NCBI GenBank assembly: GCA_040218145.1
Contig: JAVJQK010000141.1
Coordinates: 1 to 33,166, forward strand
From: Sandaracinaceae bacterium
GTDB taxonomy: Bacteria; Myxococcota_A; Polyangia; Polyangiales; Sandaracinaceae
Direction of reading: 5' to 3'
DNA: 33,166 nucleotides
The position numbers and the translations under genes are program-made. The notes under the pieces are model-generated. The model saw nothing but the letters and a program-made list of their open reading frames with translations, ran no database searches and was not told where the DNA came from. Below, one piece after another: positions 1 through 7,653 of the stretch (positions are counted from its first letter, which is position 1; each line of letters starts with the position of its first letter).

Positions 1-46
1 GACCGGGACGGGAGTGTTGTCCCGTCCCGGTCGGCCGATGGCCCGT

Positions 47-370
47 CTACTTGCCGGCGAGCTTGACGAGGGTGCCGATGATCTTGTTGAGGCGGTCGAG
101 GACATCGGGATCGATGGAGTCGAGGATTCCGTCGGCGACGGCGACCTCGAGACAGGCGACCACCTCGTTCGCGGAGCCGAGGGCCGTGTGGTAGCGGCTG
201 TGCCGGTTGCGGCCGCGCGAGTAGGCGCCCTCGGCGATGTTGAGCGGTACCGACTTGGCGGCGCGGCGGAGCTGCCGAGCGTGGTCGGCGTCCTCGCGCG
301 CGATCGCGAGCCGGTAGGCGCGAACCTCGGTGACCATGGCGACGGCGTCGTCGTAGATGCGGAGCTTCAT
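47..370 (-). CDS. Four-helix-bundle protein (S23/Avd-like family)
   Basis: A 107-residue, mostly helical protein beginning MKLRIYDDAVAMVTEVR. The mid-section with SVPLNIAEGAYSRGRN and the following YHTALGSANEV are typical of the stand-alone four-helix-bundle family (often annotated as 23S rRNA intervening-sequence or S23 protein), which includes the Avd accessory protein of diversity-generating retroelements. I chose ATG 370 because a GAGGAAA ribosome-binding site lies about 8 bases upstream; the longer reading frame to 559 has no support. No reverse transcriptase or variable/template repeat is visible nearby, so there is no reason to call it Avd. The molecular role of stand-alone members is poorly known. 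Family assignment is fairly secure; function is not. Confidence 0.75.
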   Translation of the reverse strand: MKLRIYDDAVAMVTEVRAYRLAIAREDADHARQLRRAAKSVPLNIAEGAYSRGRNRHSRYHTALGSANEVVACLEVAVADGILDSIDPDVLDRLNKIIGTLVKLAGK

Positions 371-625
371 GGGAGCGTTTCCTCGTGCGCTCGCGTCCAG
401 CGTCGCGTGAGTGCGGCGCTTCGTCGATCGCACCCCTCCGAGCAATCTCCGCGCGCAGGGCGCGTCAGGGACGAGGGCCCGCAGGGCCCGAAGCCGGCGT
501 AGCCGGCGCCGCAGGCGTCCTTGACGCGCCCGAGCACGGAGATACCGTGGAGGGGGCATCGGCGAAGAACCTCCATACCAGACAACGGGAAGCCGAATTG
601 CGTACGTAACGCGGCGTGTCCGCAG
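371..625. other. Intergenic stretch, no convincing gene
   Basis: Between the four-helix-bundle gene and the hexamer tract I find no frame with a ribosome-binding site and protein-like composition. Open frames on both strands exist only because stop codons are rare at this GC content. Together with 626-1068 it makes a gene-free gap of nearly 700 bases. Confidence 0.5.
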
Positions 626-861
626 CCGCTTCCGTTCCCGCTCCCCCTACCGCTCCCGCTACCGCTACCGCTACCGCTACCGCGACCGCTACCGCTACCG
701 CTACCGCGACCGCGACCGCTACCGCTACCGCTACCGCGACCGCGACCGCTTCCGCTTCCGCTACCGCTACCGCGACCGCGACCGCGACCGCGACCGCTAA
801 CCGCTGCCGCCTCCGGCACCGCTACCGCGACGCGCTACCGCGACCCGCTACCGCGGCCAGA
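626..861. repeat. Hexamer tandem repeat, CTACCG/CGACCG
   Basis: About 230 bases built almost entirely of the hexamer C-(T/G)-ACCG, with only the second base switching between T and G over most of the array; the edges decay into CTTCCG, CTCCCG and similar units. No frame in either strand has a stop codon, so long open frames (Pro-Leu/Pro-Arg, Thr-Ala, or Gly-Ser/Gly-Arg dipeptides) cross it, but none has a plausible start, ribosome-binding site or non-repeat domain. I treat it as a non-coding simple repeat, likely variable in copy number. Confidence 0.85.
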
Positions 862-970
862 TAGCCATAACGAGAGTGGGTGAGCCCGTGGGGCGAGGCA
901 TCGGCGAGCGACTCGAGGCACGACCACGAGATTCACCCCACGCACTCCGACGAGGAGCAACGCAGGTCGC

Positions 971-990
971 CCGGCGGGCCGACCCGCCGG
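971..990. terminator. Hairpin downstream of the MopE-like gene
   Basis: A perfect 8-bp inverted repeat, CCGGCGGG and CCCGCCGG with a 4-base spacer, lies about 80 bases beyond the stop codon of the minus-strand gene at 1069-2130. There is no T-run, so it may stabilise the 3' end or pause polymerase rather than be a classical intrinsic terminator. The rest of 862-1068 shows nothing else. Confidence 0.35.
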
Positions 991-1068
991 CTCATGCACT
1001 CCGCGGAGGACATCTCGCCGACGACCCTCCCCTCGCAGGCCCCGCCCCGCTGGCGAACACACACCGCG

Positions 1069-2130
1069 TCAGCGACAGGTGACCCTGCAGCCGTCACCGA
1101 CCGAGGCGTCGTCGGTCGGATAGTTCTGACAGCAGTCCCCCGAGCGCTCGCAGCAGGACGCGCTGTACACCGAGCCGCCGCAGCCAGACGGGGTCTCGAA
1201 CGTCGAGATGCAGCTCCCCCAGCGCTCGTCGTCGCCGCAGGTCTGGCGTCCCCAGGCGTCGTCCGAGTCCTCGTTGCACCAGCGCCGAGAGCCGGGCTCG
1301 CAGCGCTGGCAGTCTACGTCCGCGCAGTCCACGTGGCCGTCGCAGTCGCCGTCGACGCCATCGCCGCACATGGTCTCGGCCAGCTCGCAGCCGCAGAGCC
1401 CGGGGCGCCGGCAGTCGCGATCGTCGCAGTCCGAGTCTCCGTCACAGTCGTTGTCGTCCGAGTCCGTGCAGCGGATCTCGAAGATGAACGGGAACTCCGG
1501 CGTGCACCCCGGGATGGGGAACGGCGACCGGCACGCGCTCGCCGACTCGCAGTCGCGGTCGAGGCAGTCCACCGCGCCGTCGCAGTCGTTGTCGATGGAG
1601 TCGTCGCAGCGCGCGTCGGCTTCGGCCACACAGGTCATCCGGCACGCCGCGAACGACGCGCAGGCCGGGTCGTCGCAGTCCACGCGGCCGTCACAGTCCT
1701 CGTCCACGCCGTCGTCGCAGACGGTCTCCTCCGCCTCGCAGGATCCCTCTCCGTCATTGCCGTCGCAGTCCTCGTCGACGCCGTTGCCGGGGATCTCGCG
1801 CGCGGGGAGCACCGCGCCTTCGCAGCTCCCGAACGCCTCGAACTCGCCGAAGGGCTCGCACGTCTGCACCCCGTCGCGACACGCGCCCACCCCGCGGCGC
1901 GTCACCGTGCCCGGCCAGCAGCCCTGCCGCTCGCCGACCGTGCACGGGCACGCGTCGTCGATGAGCCCGTCGCCGTCGCCGTCGATGCCGTCGTAACAGA
2001 TCTCGCCCGACGTCATGGGCGCGTCCATCCGCGCGCGCCCGCCGTCCTCCACGAGCCCCACCACGCGGCGGCCGTTGCAGCCGACCGCGACGAGGCACGA
2101 AAGAGAGACGAGGACCAAGCGAAGGAGCAC
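1069..2130 (-). CDS. Cys-rich lipoprotein with DxDCDG metal-binding repeats
   Basis: A 353-residue exported protein. The N-terminus is hydrophobic and ends in AVGC, a somewhat imperfect lipobox; start is GTG 2130, the first codon before the signal sequence. The mature part carries five to six copies of a short Asp/Cys motif (GIDGDGDGLIDD, GVDEDCDG, SIDNDCDG, GVDGDCDG), each usually followed by VDC..xDC. This is the putative metal-binding (probably Ca2+) motif described in MopE and in many myxobacterial surface proteins. The last 75 residues are a separate Cys-rich tail including SCCERSGDCC. Likely role: outer-membrane-anchored, disulfide-stabilised surface protein; no enzymatic domain visible. 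It is divergent from the carboxypeptidase gene, with a 64-base shared upstream region. Confidence 0.75.
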   Translation of the reverse strand: MLLRLVLVSLSCLVAVGCNGRRVVGLVEDGGRARMDAPMTSGEICYDGIDGDGDGLIDDACPCTVGERQGCWPGTVTRRGVGACRDGVQTCEPFGEFEAFGSCEGAVLPAREIPGNGVDEDCDGNDGEGSCEAEETVCDDGVDEDCDGRVDCDDPACASFAACRMTCVAEADARCDDSIDNDCDGAVDCLDRDCESASACRSPFPIPGCTPEFPFIFEIRCTDSDDNDCDGDSDCDDRDCRRPGLCGCELAETMCGDGVDGDCDGHVDCADVDCQRCEPGSRRWCNEDSDDAWGRQTCGDDERWGSCISTFETPSGCGGSVYSASCCERSGDCCQNYPTDDASVGDGCRVTCR

Positions 2131-2194
2131 GGCCTGAGGGTAGCCGAGAGCGGCTTCGCTTGCCCTCCCGTCGCGGCCGGCGGTACGAGTACGG

Positions 2195-3670
2195 ATGGCC
2201 GACGAAGCGGACGAGAAGAAGCGCGCGCCCAAGCCCCCGCCCGTGGAGCGCAGCGCGGTGACCCACCACGAGGTCAGCATCGGCGGGCAGGCCGTCGCCT
2301 ACCGCGCGACCGCGGGCACGCTCTTTCTCCGAGGCGACGACGACGAGCCGACGGCCGAGGTCTTCTACGTGGCCTACGAGCGCGAGGACGCGGAGCCGTC
2401 GGATCGACCCATCACGTTCGCCTTCAACGGCGGCCCCGGCTCCTCCGCGGTGTGGCTGCAGCTCGGCGCGCTCGGCCCGCGGCGCGCCGACGTGCCCGAC
2501 GCGGCGCCGAGCCCGCCCCCTCCGCATCACCTCGTCGACAACGCCGAGAGCATCCTCGACGTGACCGACCTCGTCTTCGTGGACCCCGTCGGCACGGGCT
2601 ACAGCCGCCCGCTCGGGGAGACCAAGGGCGACGCCTTCCACGGCGTGAAGGAGGACGTCACGTCGGTCGGCGAGTTCGTGCGGCGCTACCTCAGCCGTCA
2701 CGCCCGCTGGAACTCGCCCCGCTTCCTCGCCGGCGAGAGCTACGGCACCACCCGCGCGGCGTCGCTCGCGGCGCACCTCTCGCGCGAGGGCCTGATGGTC
2801 AACGGGCTGGTGCTCATCAGCCCGGCGCTGATGTTCCAGACCATCGTGTTCGAGACCGGCAACGACCTGCCGCACCTCCTCTACCTCCCGAGCTTCGCGG
2901 TCACGTCCGCCTTCCACGGGGCGCTCGAGGCGAAGCCGAAGGACCTCGGCCCCTTCCTCGCGGAGGTGGAGACCTTCGCGCTCGAGGAGTACGCGCCCGC
3001 GCTCCTCGCCGGGGCGTCGCTCCCGGACGAGCGTCGCCGCGCCATCGCGACCCGCCTCGCGGGGTGGACCGGGCTCTCCGAGGACGTCTGGCTGCGCTAC
3101 GACCTGCGGGTCGATCTCGCGCGCTACTGCCGTGAGCTGCTGCGCGCGGACGGTCGCATCGTCGGCCGGCTCGACTCGCGCTTCACCGGCATCCTGGCCC
3201 ACGCCAACGACGACCCGCTCGAGAACGACCCGGCGCTCCACTACCCGTACGGCGCGTACGCCGCGCTCATCAACGACTACCTCCGACGCGAGCTGCGCTA
3301 CGAGGAGGAGCGGCGCTACGAGGTGCTCAGCTTCGCGGTCAACGAGGGCTGGAAGTGGCACGACGAGAAGCGCTTCGGCTTCATCAACGCCGCGGCGGAT
3401 CTACGGCGCGCCATGGTCGAGAACCCGCACCTCCGGGTCTTCTTCGGGAGCGGGCTCTACGACATGGCGACGCCTTACTTTGCGTCGATGCACACCGCGC
3501 GTCACCTCGGCCGGGAGTCGCAGATCCAGGGCAACATCCACGAGGCCTTCTACGAGTCGGGCCACATGATGTACCTGCACGAGCCCTCCCGGAAGAAGCT
3601 CCGGGCCGACCTCGTGAGCTTCTATGGCGAGGCCACGGGAGGCGGGGGTCAAGCCGCGAGCCGGAGCTGA
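2195..3670 (+). CDS. S10-family serine carboxypeptidase
   Basis: A 491-residue protein of the peptidase S10 family, alpha/beta-hydrolases that remove C-terminal amino acids. Visible landmarks in order: oxyanion-region FNGGPGSS at 77-84, VDPVGTGYS at 129-137, nucleophile elbow GESYG with Ser182, Asp423 in GLYDMATP, and His457 in SGHMMYLH, so the Ser-Asp-His triad is complete. No signal peptide is evident at the N-terminus (MADEADEKKR), so it may be cytoplasmic or exported by another route. Start ATG 2195 is the first in the divergent region. The 3' end overlaps the convergent GGDEF gene by 22 bases. Natural substrates of bacterial S10 enzymes are mostly unknown. Confidence 0.9.
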   Translation: MADEADEKKRAPKPPPVERSAVTHHEVSIGGQAVAYRATAGTLFLRGDDDEPTAEVFYVAYEREDAEPSDRPITFAFNGGPGSSAVWLQLGALGPRRADVPDAAPSPPPPHHLVDNAESILDVTDLVFVDPVGTGYSRPLGETKGDAFHGVKEDVTSVGEFVRRYLSRHARWNSPRFLAGESYGTTRAASLAAHLSREGLMVNGLVLISPALMFQTIVFETGNDLPHLLYLPSFAVTSAFHGALEAKPKDLGPFLAEVETFALEEYAPALLAGASLPDERRRAIATRLAGWTGLSEDVWLRYDLRVDLARYCRELLRADGRIVGRLDSRFTGILAHANDDPLENDPALHYPYGAYAALINDYLRRELRYEEERRYEVLSFAVNEGWKWHDEKRFGFINAAADLRRAMVENPHLRVFFGSGLYDMATPYFASMHTARHLGRESQIQGNIHEAFYESGHMMYLHEPSRKKLRADLVSFYGEATGGGGQAASRS

Positions 3671-4311
3671 CCCTTTCGCGCGCGCTTGTCCTCGTACATG
3701 CGCTCGTCGGCCGCGGCGAGCACCTCGGCGCCGTCGTGCCCGTCGGGGCCGGCGACCGCGAGGCCCATGCTGACCCGCAAGCGCACGCCGCACACGCTCT
3801 GGCTCTCGATGCCTTCGCGCACGCGCTCGGCGACGATCTCGGCGCCTCCGACGTGCGTGTCCGGCAGGAGGATGGCGAGCTCGTCGCCGCCGAGGCGCGC
3901 CACGAGGTCACCCGCGCGCACCTGCTCGAGGCAGGCGGTCGCCGCGAGGCGGATGGCCTCATCGCCGGCCGCGTGACCGAAGCGATCGTTGATCTCCTTC
4001 AGACAGTCGAGGTCGAGCAGGAGCACGGCCGGGCCGCCAGCGCGACGGCGCCGCGCGAGCTCACGCCGGAGCGCGTCCGCGAACGAGCGGCGATTGGCCA
4101 GGCCCGTCATCGCGTCCTCGGTCGCGAGCCGTTCGAGCTCGTAGACGCGGATCGACTTCTCGGCGAGCGCGTCGACCAGCGCCCGCATTCCCTGCGAATC
4201 TTCGCCGAGCAGCTTCGCGGCCTGTCGCCACTGCCGCTCCAGCTCCATCGGACCATCGGCGCTCACGAGCGCCTTGAGTGCATGAACGAGCTCTTCACAA
4301 ACCTGGGTCAT
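3649..4311 (-). CDS. GGDEF-domain diguanylate cyclase (GGDEL variant)
   Basis: A 220-residue soluble protein. Residues 1-65 are helical and unrecognised, probably a dimerising or sensory segment. The GGDEF domain follows: MTGLANRR at 68-75, LLLDLDCLKEINDRFGH with metal-binding Asp100, the signature as GGDEL at 141-145, and C-terminal ADERMYEDK. An inhibitory-site RxxD (RAGD, 132-135) is exactly five residues before the signature, as in product-inhibited cyclases. The final Phe is replaced by Leu, a substitution that need not abolish activity; cyclase activity (two GTP to cyclic di-GMP) is therefore inferred. Start ATG 4311 is chosen because AGGAGG precedes it by 6 bases; ATG 4338 lacks such a site. 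No membrane segments. Confidence 0.9.
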   Translation of the reverse strand: MTQVCEELVHALKALVSADGPMELERQWRQAAKLLGEDSQGMRALVDALAEKSIRVYELERLATEDAMTGLANRRSFADALRRELARRRRAGGPAVLLLDLDCLKEINDRFGHAAGDEAIRLAATACLEQVRAGDLVARLGGDELAILLPDTHVGGAEIVAERVREGIESQSVCGVRLRVSMGLAVAGPDGHDGAEVLAAADERMYEDKRARKGQLRLAA

Positions 4312-4415
4312 CCCCGACCTCCTACTTCCTTGCGGCATCCCGCCGTCACGCAGGAGTTCGGATCGAATGGGGACGTCCTTGAGCGTTCATTTCCAGTGAG
4401 ACCGATTTTCCGTCG

Positions 4416-5870
4416 TCACGGTCGGCGCACGCGAACCCCACCGCCCAACCGCGGGGTCGGACCCCGACGCTGGGCCGACGTAGAGGGTCGCCGGACCGCG
4501 GGCCGCTGACTCCGCGACGGCGCCGTCACACGAGGCGCCGGTCGCTGCACCCGCGGCGCGGGCTGCGTGATCCGCGGCGGCGCCTGCACCCGCGGCGCGG
4601 GGCGCTGAATCCGGGGCGCGGCCTGCACGCGCGGCGGCGCCTGCACGCGCGGCGTGGGCTGCACGATCCGCGGCGGCGCCTGCACCCGCGGCGCGGGGCG
4701 CTGGATCTGCGGCGGGCGGCTGGGGACCGTGACCCGCGGCGCCTGGCGCACGGGGCGCTCGACGCGAGGCACGGGCCGCGGCGCCGCCATGCGCGGAGGA
4801 GCCTGCACCCGCGGCGGGATCTGAACCCGCGGAGCCGGCGTCGGCCTCGTGATCTGGGGCCTCGGCGCCGGACGGATGGCGGTCCTCGGCGGCAGCCGGA
4901 CGTGCAGGTCCCCGGCGGGGCGCGCACGCTCGCGCAGCCCGTCCGAGTGGACCACCACCGTCCCGTGGGACGGCTCGCTGCCCGCGGACGGCTGCCGCGG
5001 CCGGACGCTCGCGCTCGGACCGCCCCGCACCGCGGGATCTCCCGGCCGCCGCGCGCGCACCGGCTCTCCTCGTCGCCGCGGCCTGACCGTGGCGCGACCT
5101 CCCGGGTCGGCGACCCGCGGTCCACGCGGCGAGCGGGCACCCACGCGCCGCCCGCGCGGCGGACGGGCCCGCACCCCACGGCGCCCCGGCCCGCGCGCCC
5201 GCACCGTCGAGGGCCGCGGGTGCCCGAAGCCGCGCACCCCCCGGCGTCCCATCCAGGTCCGCGGCGGCCCCGCGTACCCGGACGTGTAGGTCGCCGTCGC
5301 GAAGGGGGCGCAATCCGAATAGAACGTCTGCACCTCGGCGAGCGAGTAGGCATAGCTCGTCACGAAGTCAGCGAGCAGGAGCGTCGTGTCGATGAACACC
5401 CATGCCTGCAGCGGCGGCGTGCCCTCGACCAGCCGCGGCGCCCAGCCCACGACCTCGCGCTCGTCCGAGTAGCGCCACTCCACCCAGCCGGGTCCCCACT
5501 CCGTGTCCGGCACCCAGGCCCAGCGTCCGTCCTCGAGCACGATCCACCCGCCGTAGTGCGTCACGGCCCAGCCGATCGCGTCGTAGGAGACCCACTCGAC
5601 CCCCTCCTGCGTCTCCACCCAGTGCCCGTTCTGGTAAGGCCGATAGCCCTCGTCGAACGGCACGAACACGCGCCCGTGCCGCGTGTGATCGCGCCACTCC
5701 CCGTACGGCGCGAGCTCCTGATAGAAGAGCTGGATCGTCACCGACACCGAGCTGCCGGACGTCGCCAACACGTGACGCTCCGCCCGAGGCACCTCCATCG
5801 CGCTGCCGTATTCGATGGATCCGCACGCGCCACAGACGAGCGCGAAGACGACGACGTGAGCCCTGTGCAT
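4416..5870 (-). CDS. DUF6600-type Trp-rich protein with long Pro/Arg tail
   Basis: A 484-residue exported protein. A hydrophobic leader ends near CGAC, possibly a lipobox although the -3 residue is Cys. Residues about 45-200 hold the aromatic domain seen in DUF6600 proteins: FYQELAPYGEWRDH, GYRPYQNGHWVET, GWIVLEDGRWAWVPDTEWGPGWVEWR. From about 205 to the end the protein is Pro/Arg/Ala-rich and low complexity, with a C-terminal array of short units such as RPAPRVQAPPRI, which is a DNA-level tandem repeat at about 4530-4860. The basic tail probably binds an acidic surface (inference). The function of the family is unknown. A weak GGTGAG site precedes ATG 5870. Confidence 0.75.
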   Translation of the reverse strand: MHRAHVVVFALVCGACGSIEYGSAMEVPRAERHVLATSGSSVSVTIQLFYQELAPYGEWRDHTRHGRVFVPFDEGYRPYQNGHWVETQEGVEWVSYDAIGWAVTHYGGWIVLEDGRWAWVPDTEWGPGWVEWRYSDEREVVGWAPRLVEGTPPLQAWVFIDTTLLLADFVTSYAYSLAEVQTFYSDCAPFATATYTSGYAGPPRTWMGRRGVRGFGHPRPSTVRARGPGRRGVRARPPRGRRVGARSPRGPRVADPGGRATVRPRRRGEPVRARRPGDPAVRGGPSASVRPRQPSAGSEPSHGTVVVHSDGLRERARPAGDLHVRLPPRTAIRPAPRPQITRPTPAPRVQIPPRVQAPPRMAAPRPVPRVERPVRQAPRVTVPSRPPQIQRPAPRVQAPPRIVQPTPRVQAPPRVQAAPRIQRPAPRVQAPPRITQPAPRVQRPAPRVTAPSRSQRPAVRRPSTSAQRRGPTPRLGGGVRVRRP

Positions 5871-5949
5871 GCTCTCACCCTGGTCGAGTGAGCGCGCGCA
5901 TTCACGCGAAAAGCCGCGCCCCGGCTCCGAAAAACCGAGGCCCTTCGCC

Positions 5950-6108
5950 AGAAAGTCGCCGGTAGCACCTGCGCTGCCGGCCCGACGAGCGACGAGCGCC
6001 AGCGAAGTCGCGCCCGGAAGCGGGTCCCCAGAAAGTCGCCGGTAGCACCCTGCGCTGCCGTCCCGACGAGCGACGAGCGCCAGCGAAGTCGCGCCCGGAA
6101 GCGGGTCC
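5950..6108. repeat. Two 79-bp direct repeats, 80-bp period
   Basis: The segment CAGAAAGTCGCCGGTAGCAC and about 60 following bases occur at 5950-6028 and again at 6030-6108, differing at only a few positions. Each unit contains GACGAGCGACGAGCG, itself a short internal duplication. The repeats lie between the DUF6600 start codon and the larger repeats downstream of the flagellar operon. Confidence 0.85.
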
Positions 6109-6145
6109 TCCGCGGCAGCGGGCGCCCAGCTTTCGCGCAGCGAAA

Positions 6146-6511
6146 GCGCGAGGCGCGTGGCTCACGCGCGAAGCGCGGGACACGGGCGACGAAGTCGCCC
6201 GACTTGGGTTGGGGGGGCCCCGTGGAGCCGGCGCAGCGATGTTTGCGAAGGGCGCGAAGCGCCCGCAGCGAACATCGTTGCGACGGCGCAGCGGGGGGGA
6301 GGGGCTTGAAAAGCCCCGCCCAAAAACTCGAGGCGCGAGGCGCGTGGCTCACGCGCCTCGCGCGGGACACGGGCGACGAAGTCGCCCGACTTGGGTTAGG
6401 GGGGCCCCGTGGAGCCGGCGCAGCGATGTTTGCGAAGGGCGCGAAGCGCCCGCAGCGAACATCGTTGCGACGGCGCAGCGGGGGGGAGGGGCTTGAAAAG
6501 CCCCGCCCAAA
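6146..6511. repeat. Two 179-bp direct repeats rich in hairpins, 187-bp period
   Basis: A 179-bp unit occurs at 6146-6324 and 6333-6511 with few differences. Each contains nested inverted repeats: GGCGCGTGGCTCACGCGC, GGCGACGAAGTCGCC, an arm pair built on GATGTTTGCGAAGGGCGC / GCGCCCGCAGCGAACATC, and GGGGCTTGAAAAGCCCC. The second copy ends two bases before the pilT-like stop codon, so any transcript of the flagellar operon would run into the whole structure. It could be a mobile repeat or a structured 3' end. Confidence 0.85.
6488..6504 (-). terminator. Hairpin just after the pilT-like gene
   Basis: A perfect 7-bp stem with a 3-base loop (GGGGCTT GAA AAGCCCC on the plus strand) begins 9 bases after the stop codon of the last gene of the flagellar operon. 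In the transcribed direction it is followed by C-rich, not T-rich, sequence, so termination strength is uncertain. An identical hairpin sits in the other repeat copy at about 6301-6317. Confidence 0.4.
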
Positions 6512-6513
6512 GT

Positions 6514-7653
6514 TCAGTATCGCTTGCCCATTTTCAGGGCGCGGACGAGGTCGTTGGGGGACGAGGCGGCGGCGCGGGCCGTGTTCTCGTCGATCAGGCC
6601 GTCGCGCACCATCTGGATCAGCTGCTGATCGAAGGTGTGCGTGCCGTACTCGCTCGTGCCGCTCTCGAGCGCCTGGCCGAGGCCGCGGAAGCGGTTGGGA
6701 TCGCGGATGCAGTCCTGCACGGTCGGGGAGCGCATGAGCACCTCGGTCGCGAGGATGCGCTCCTTGGCCCCACGGCGCTGGACGAGCCGCTGGCTGATCA
6801 CCCCGGCGAGCGCGTCGGCGAGGCGCTGCCGCAGGGTGTCGCGGTGGCCCTCCGGGTAGAAGTGGATCATCCGGCTGATCGCGCGCGCCGAGTCCTGGGC
6901 GTGCAGGGTCGAGACGACCACGTGCCCCGCCTCGGCTGCGCTGAGCGCGATGTCGAACTCGTCGGGGGTGCGGATCTCGCCGACGAAGATCCAGTCCGGA
7001 TCCTCGCGGAGCGCGCCGATGAGCCCCTGCCGCACGTCGTCGACGTCGCGGCCCACCTCGCGCTGCGAGAAGGTCGAGCGGTACTCCTCGAAGAGGTACT
7101 CGACCGGGCTCTCGATGGTGACGATGTGCTTGCTGCGCTCCTGGTTCACCAGCTCGAGGAGCGACGCGATGGTCGTGCTCTTGCCGTTGCCCGTCGCGCC
7201 CGTCACGAGCACCAGGCCGCGATCGAGCGCGGTCAGGCGCTTGGCCACCGGGGGCACGCGCAGCGTCGCGAAGTCCGGCACCGGCGACGGAATGGTCCGC
7301 AAGACCAGCGCCGCGGTGTTGTTCTGCCGATAGAAGTGCACGCGGAAGCGGCCGACGTCGGGCACCTCGCACGCGAAGTCGCCCTGCTTGGCCTGGAGCC
7401 GCTCCTCGGGGATGTCCGCGTAGGACGCGAGCATGTCCCGGACCAGCTCCACGAAGCGCGGCGGCAGCTCGGGGTGATCGAGCGGACGCAGCGATCCCTC
7501 CATGCGCACGATCGGGGCGTGCTTGGCGCGGAGGTGCACGTCCGACGCGCCCGCGGCCAGCGAGCCCTTGAGGATGCGGAGCAGCGCGTCGGTGACGCGC
7601 TGGATGCTGCCGCCCCCCGAGTTGCTCTCCTGAATGGTCGCCGCGACGCTCAT
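6514..7653 (-). CDS. PilT-like secretion ATPase at end of flagellar operon
   Basis: A 379-residue GspE/PilT-superfamily hexameric ATPase. Landmarks: N-terminal ASDVHLRAKHAPIVRMEG (37-53), Walker A GATGNGKST (152-160), Asp-box-like TIESPVEY (179-186), Walker B WIFVGEIR (221-228), and the His-box region STLHAQDSARAISRMI. This is closest in layout to PilT/PilU, the pilus-retraction motors, but the PilT AIRNLIRE motif is replaced by TVQDCIRD at 311-318, so retraction activity is not assured. ATG 7653 overlaps the CsrA-FliW stop by 4 bases (ATGA), indicating translational coupling; the longer upstream frame is a shadow of fliW. No other pilus gene is in the window. Confidence 0.85.
   Translation of the reverse strand: MSVAATIQESNSGGGSIQRVTDALLRILKGSLAAGASDVHLRAKHAPIVRMEGSLRPLDHPELPPRFVELVRDMLASYADIPEERLQAKQGDFACEVPDVGRFRVHFYRQNNTAALVLRTIPSPVPDFATLRVPPVAKRLTALDRGLVLVTGATGNGKSTTIASLLELVNQERSKHIVTIESPVEYLFEEYRSTFSQREVGRDVDDVRQGLIGALREDPDWIFVGEIRTPDEFDIALSAAEAGHVVVSTLHAQDSARAISRMIHFYPEGHRDTLRQRLADALAGVISQRLVQRRGAKERILATEVLMRSPTVQDCIRDPNRFRGLGQALESGTSEYGTHTFDQQLIQMVRDGLIDENTARAAASSPNDLVRALKMGKRY

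Larger units (their letters stand above)
5871..6513. other. Gene-free region filled with tandem repeats
   Basis: More than 640 bases between the DUF6600 gene start and the pilT-like stop contain no convincing gene. It is filled by two sets of tandem repeats described separately (5950-6108 and 6146-6511). Long open frames across it, on both strands, repeat themselves because the DNA repeats and have no ribosome-binding sites. Confidence 0.7.

Noticed and set aside
47-370. Avd of a diversity-generating retroelement
   Set aside because: Only the small four-helix-bundle protein is present. There is no reverse transcriptase, no template/variable repeat pair and no C-type-lectin target gene in the window.
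521-883. Pro-Leu or Gly-Ser repeat proteins across the hexamer tract
   Set aside because: All frames on both strands are open simply because the hexamer has no stop. None has a ribosome-binding site or a domain outside the repeat.
880-3135. A 751-codon plus-strand open frame
   Set aside because: It lies antisense to the metal-binding-motif lipoprotein and out of frame with the S10 peptidase, both of which have clear motifs. Long empty frames are expected at this GC content.
6209-6737. Plus-strand frames across the repeats after pilT
   Set aside because: Their translations repeat because the DNA repeats, and they continue antisense into the pilT-like gene.
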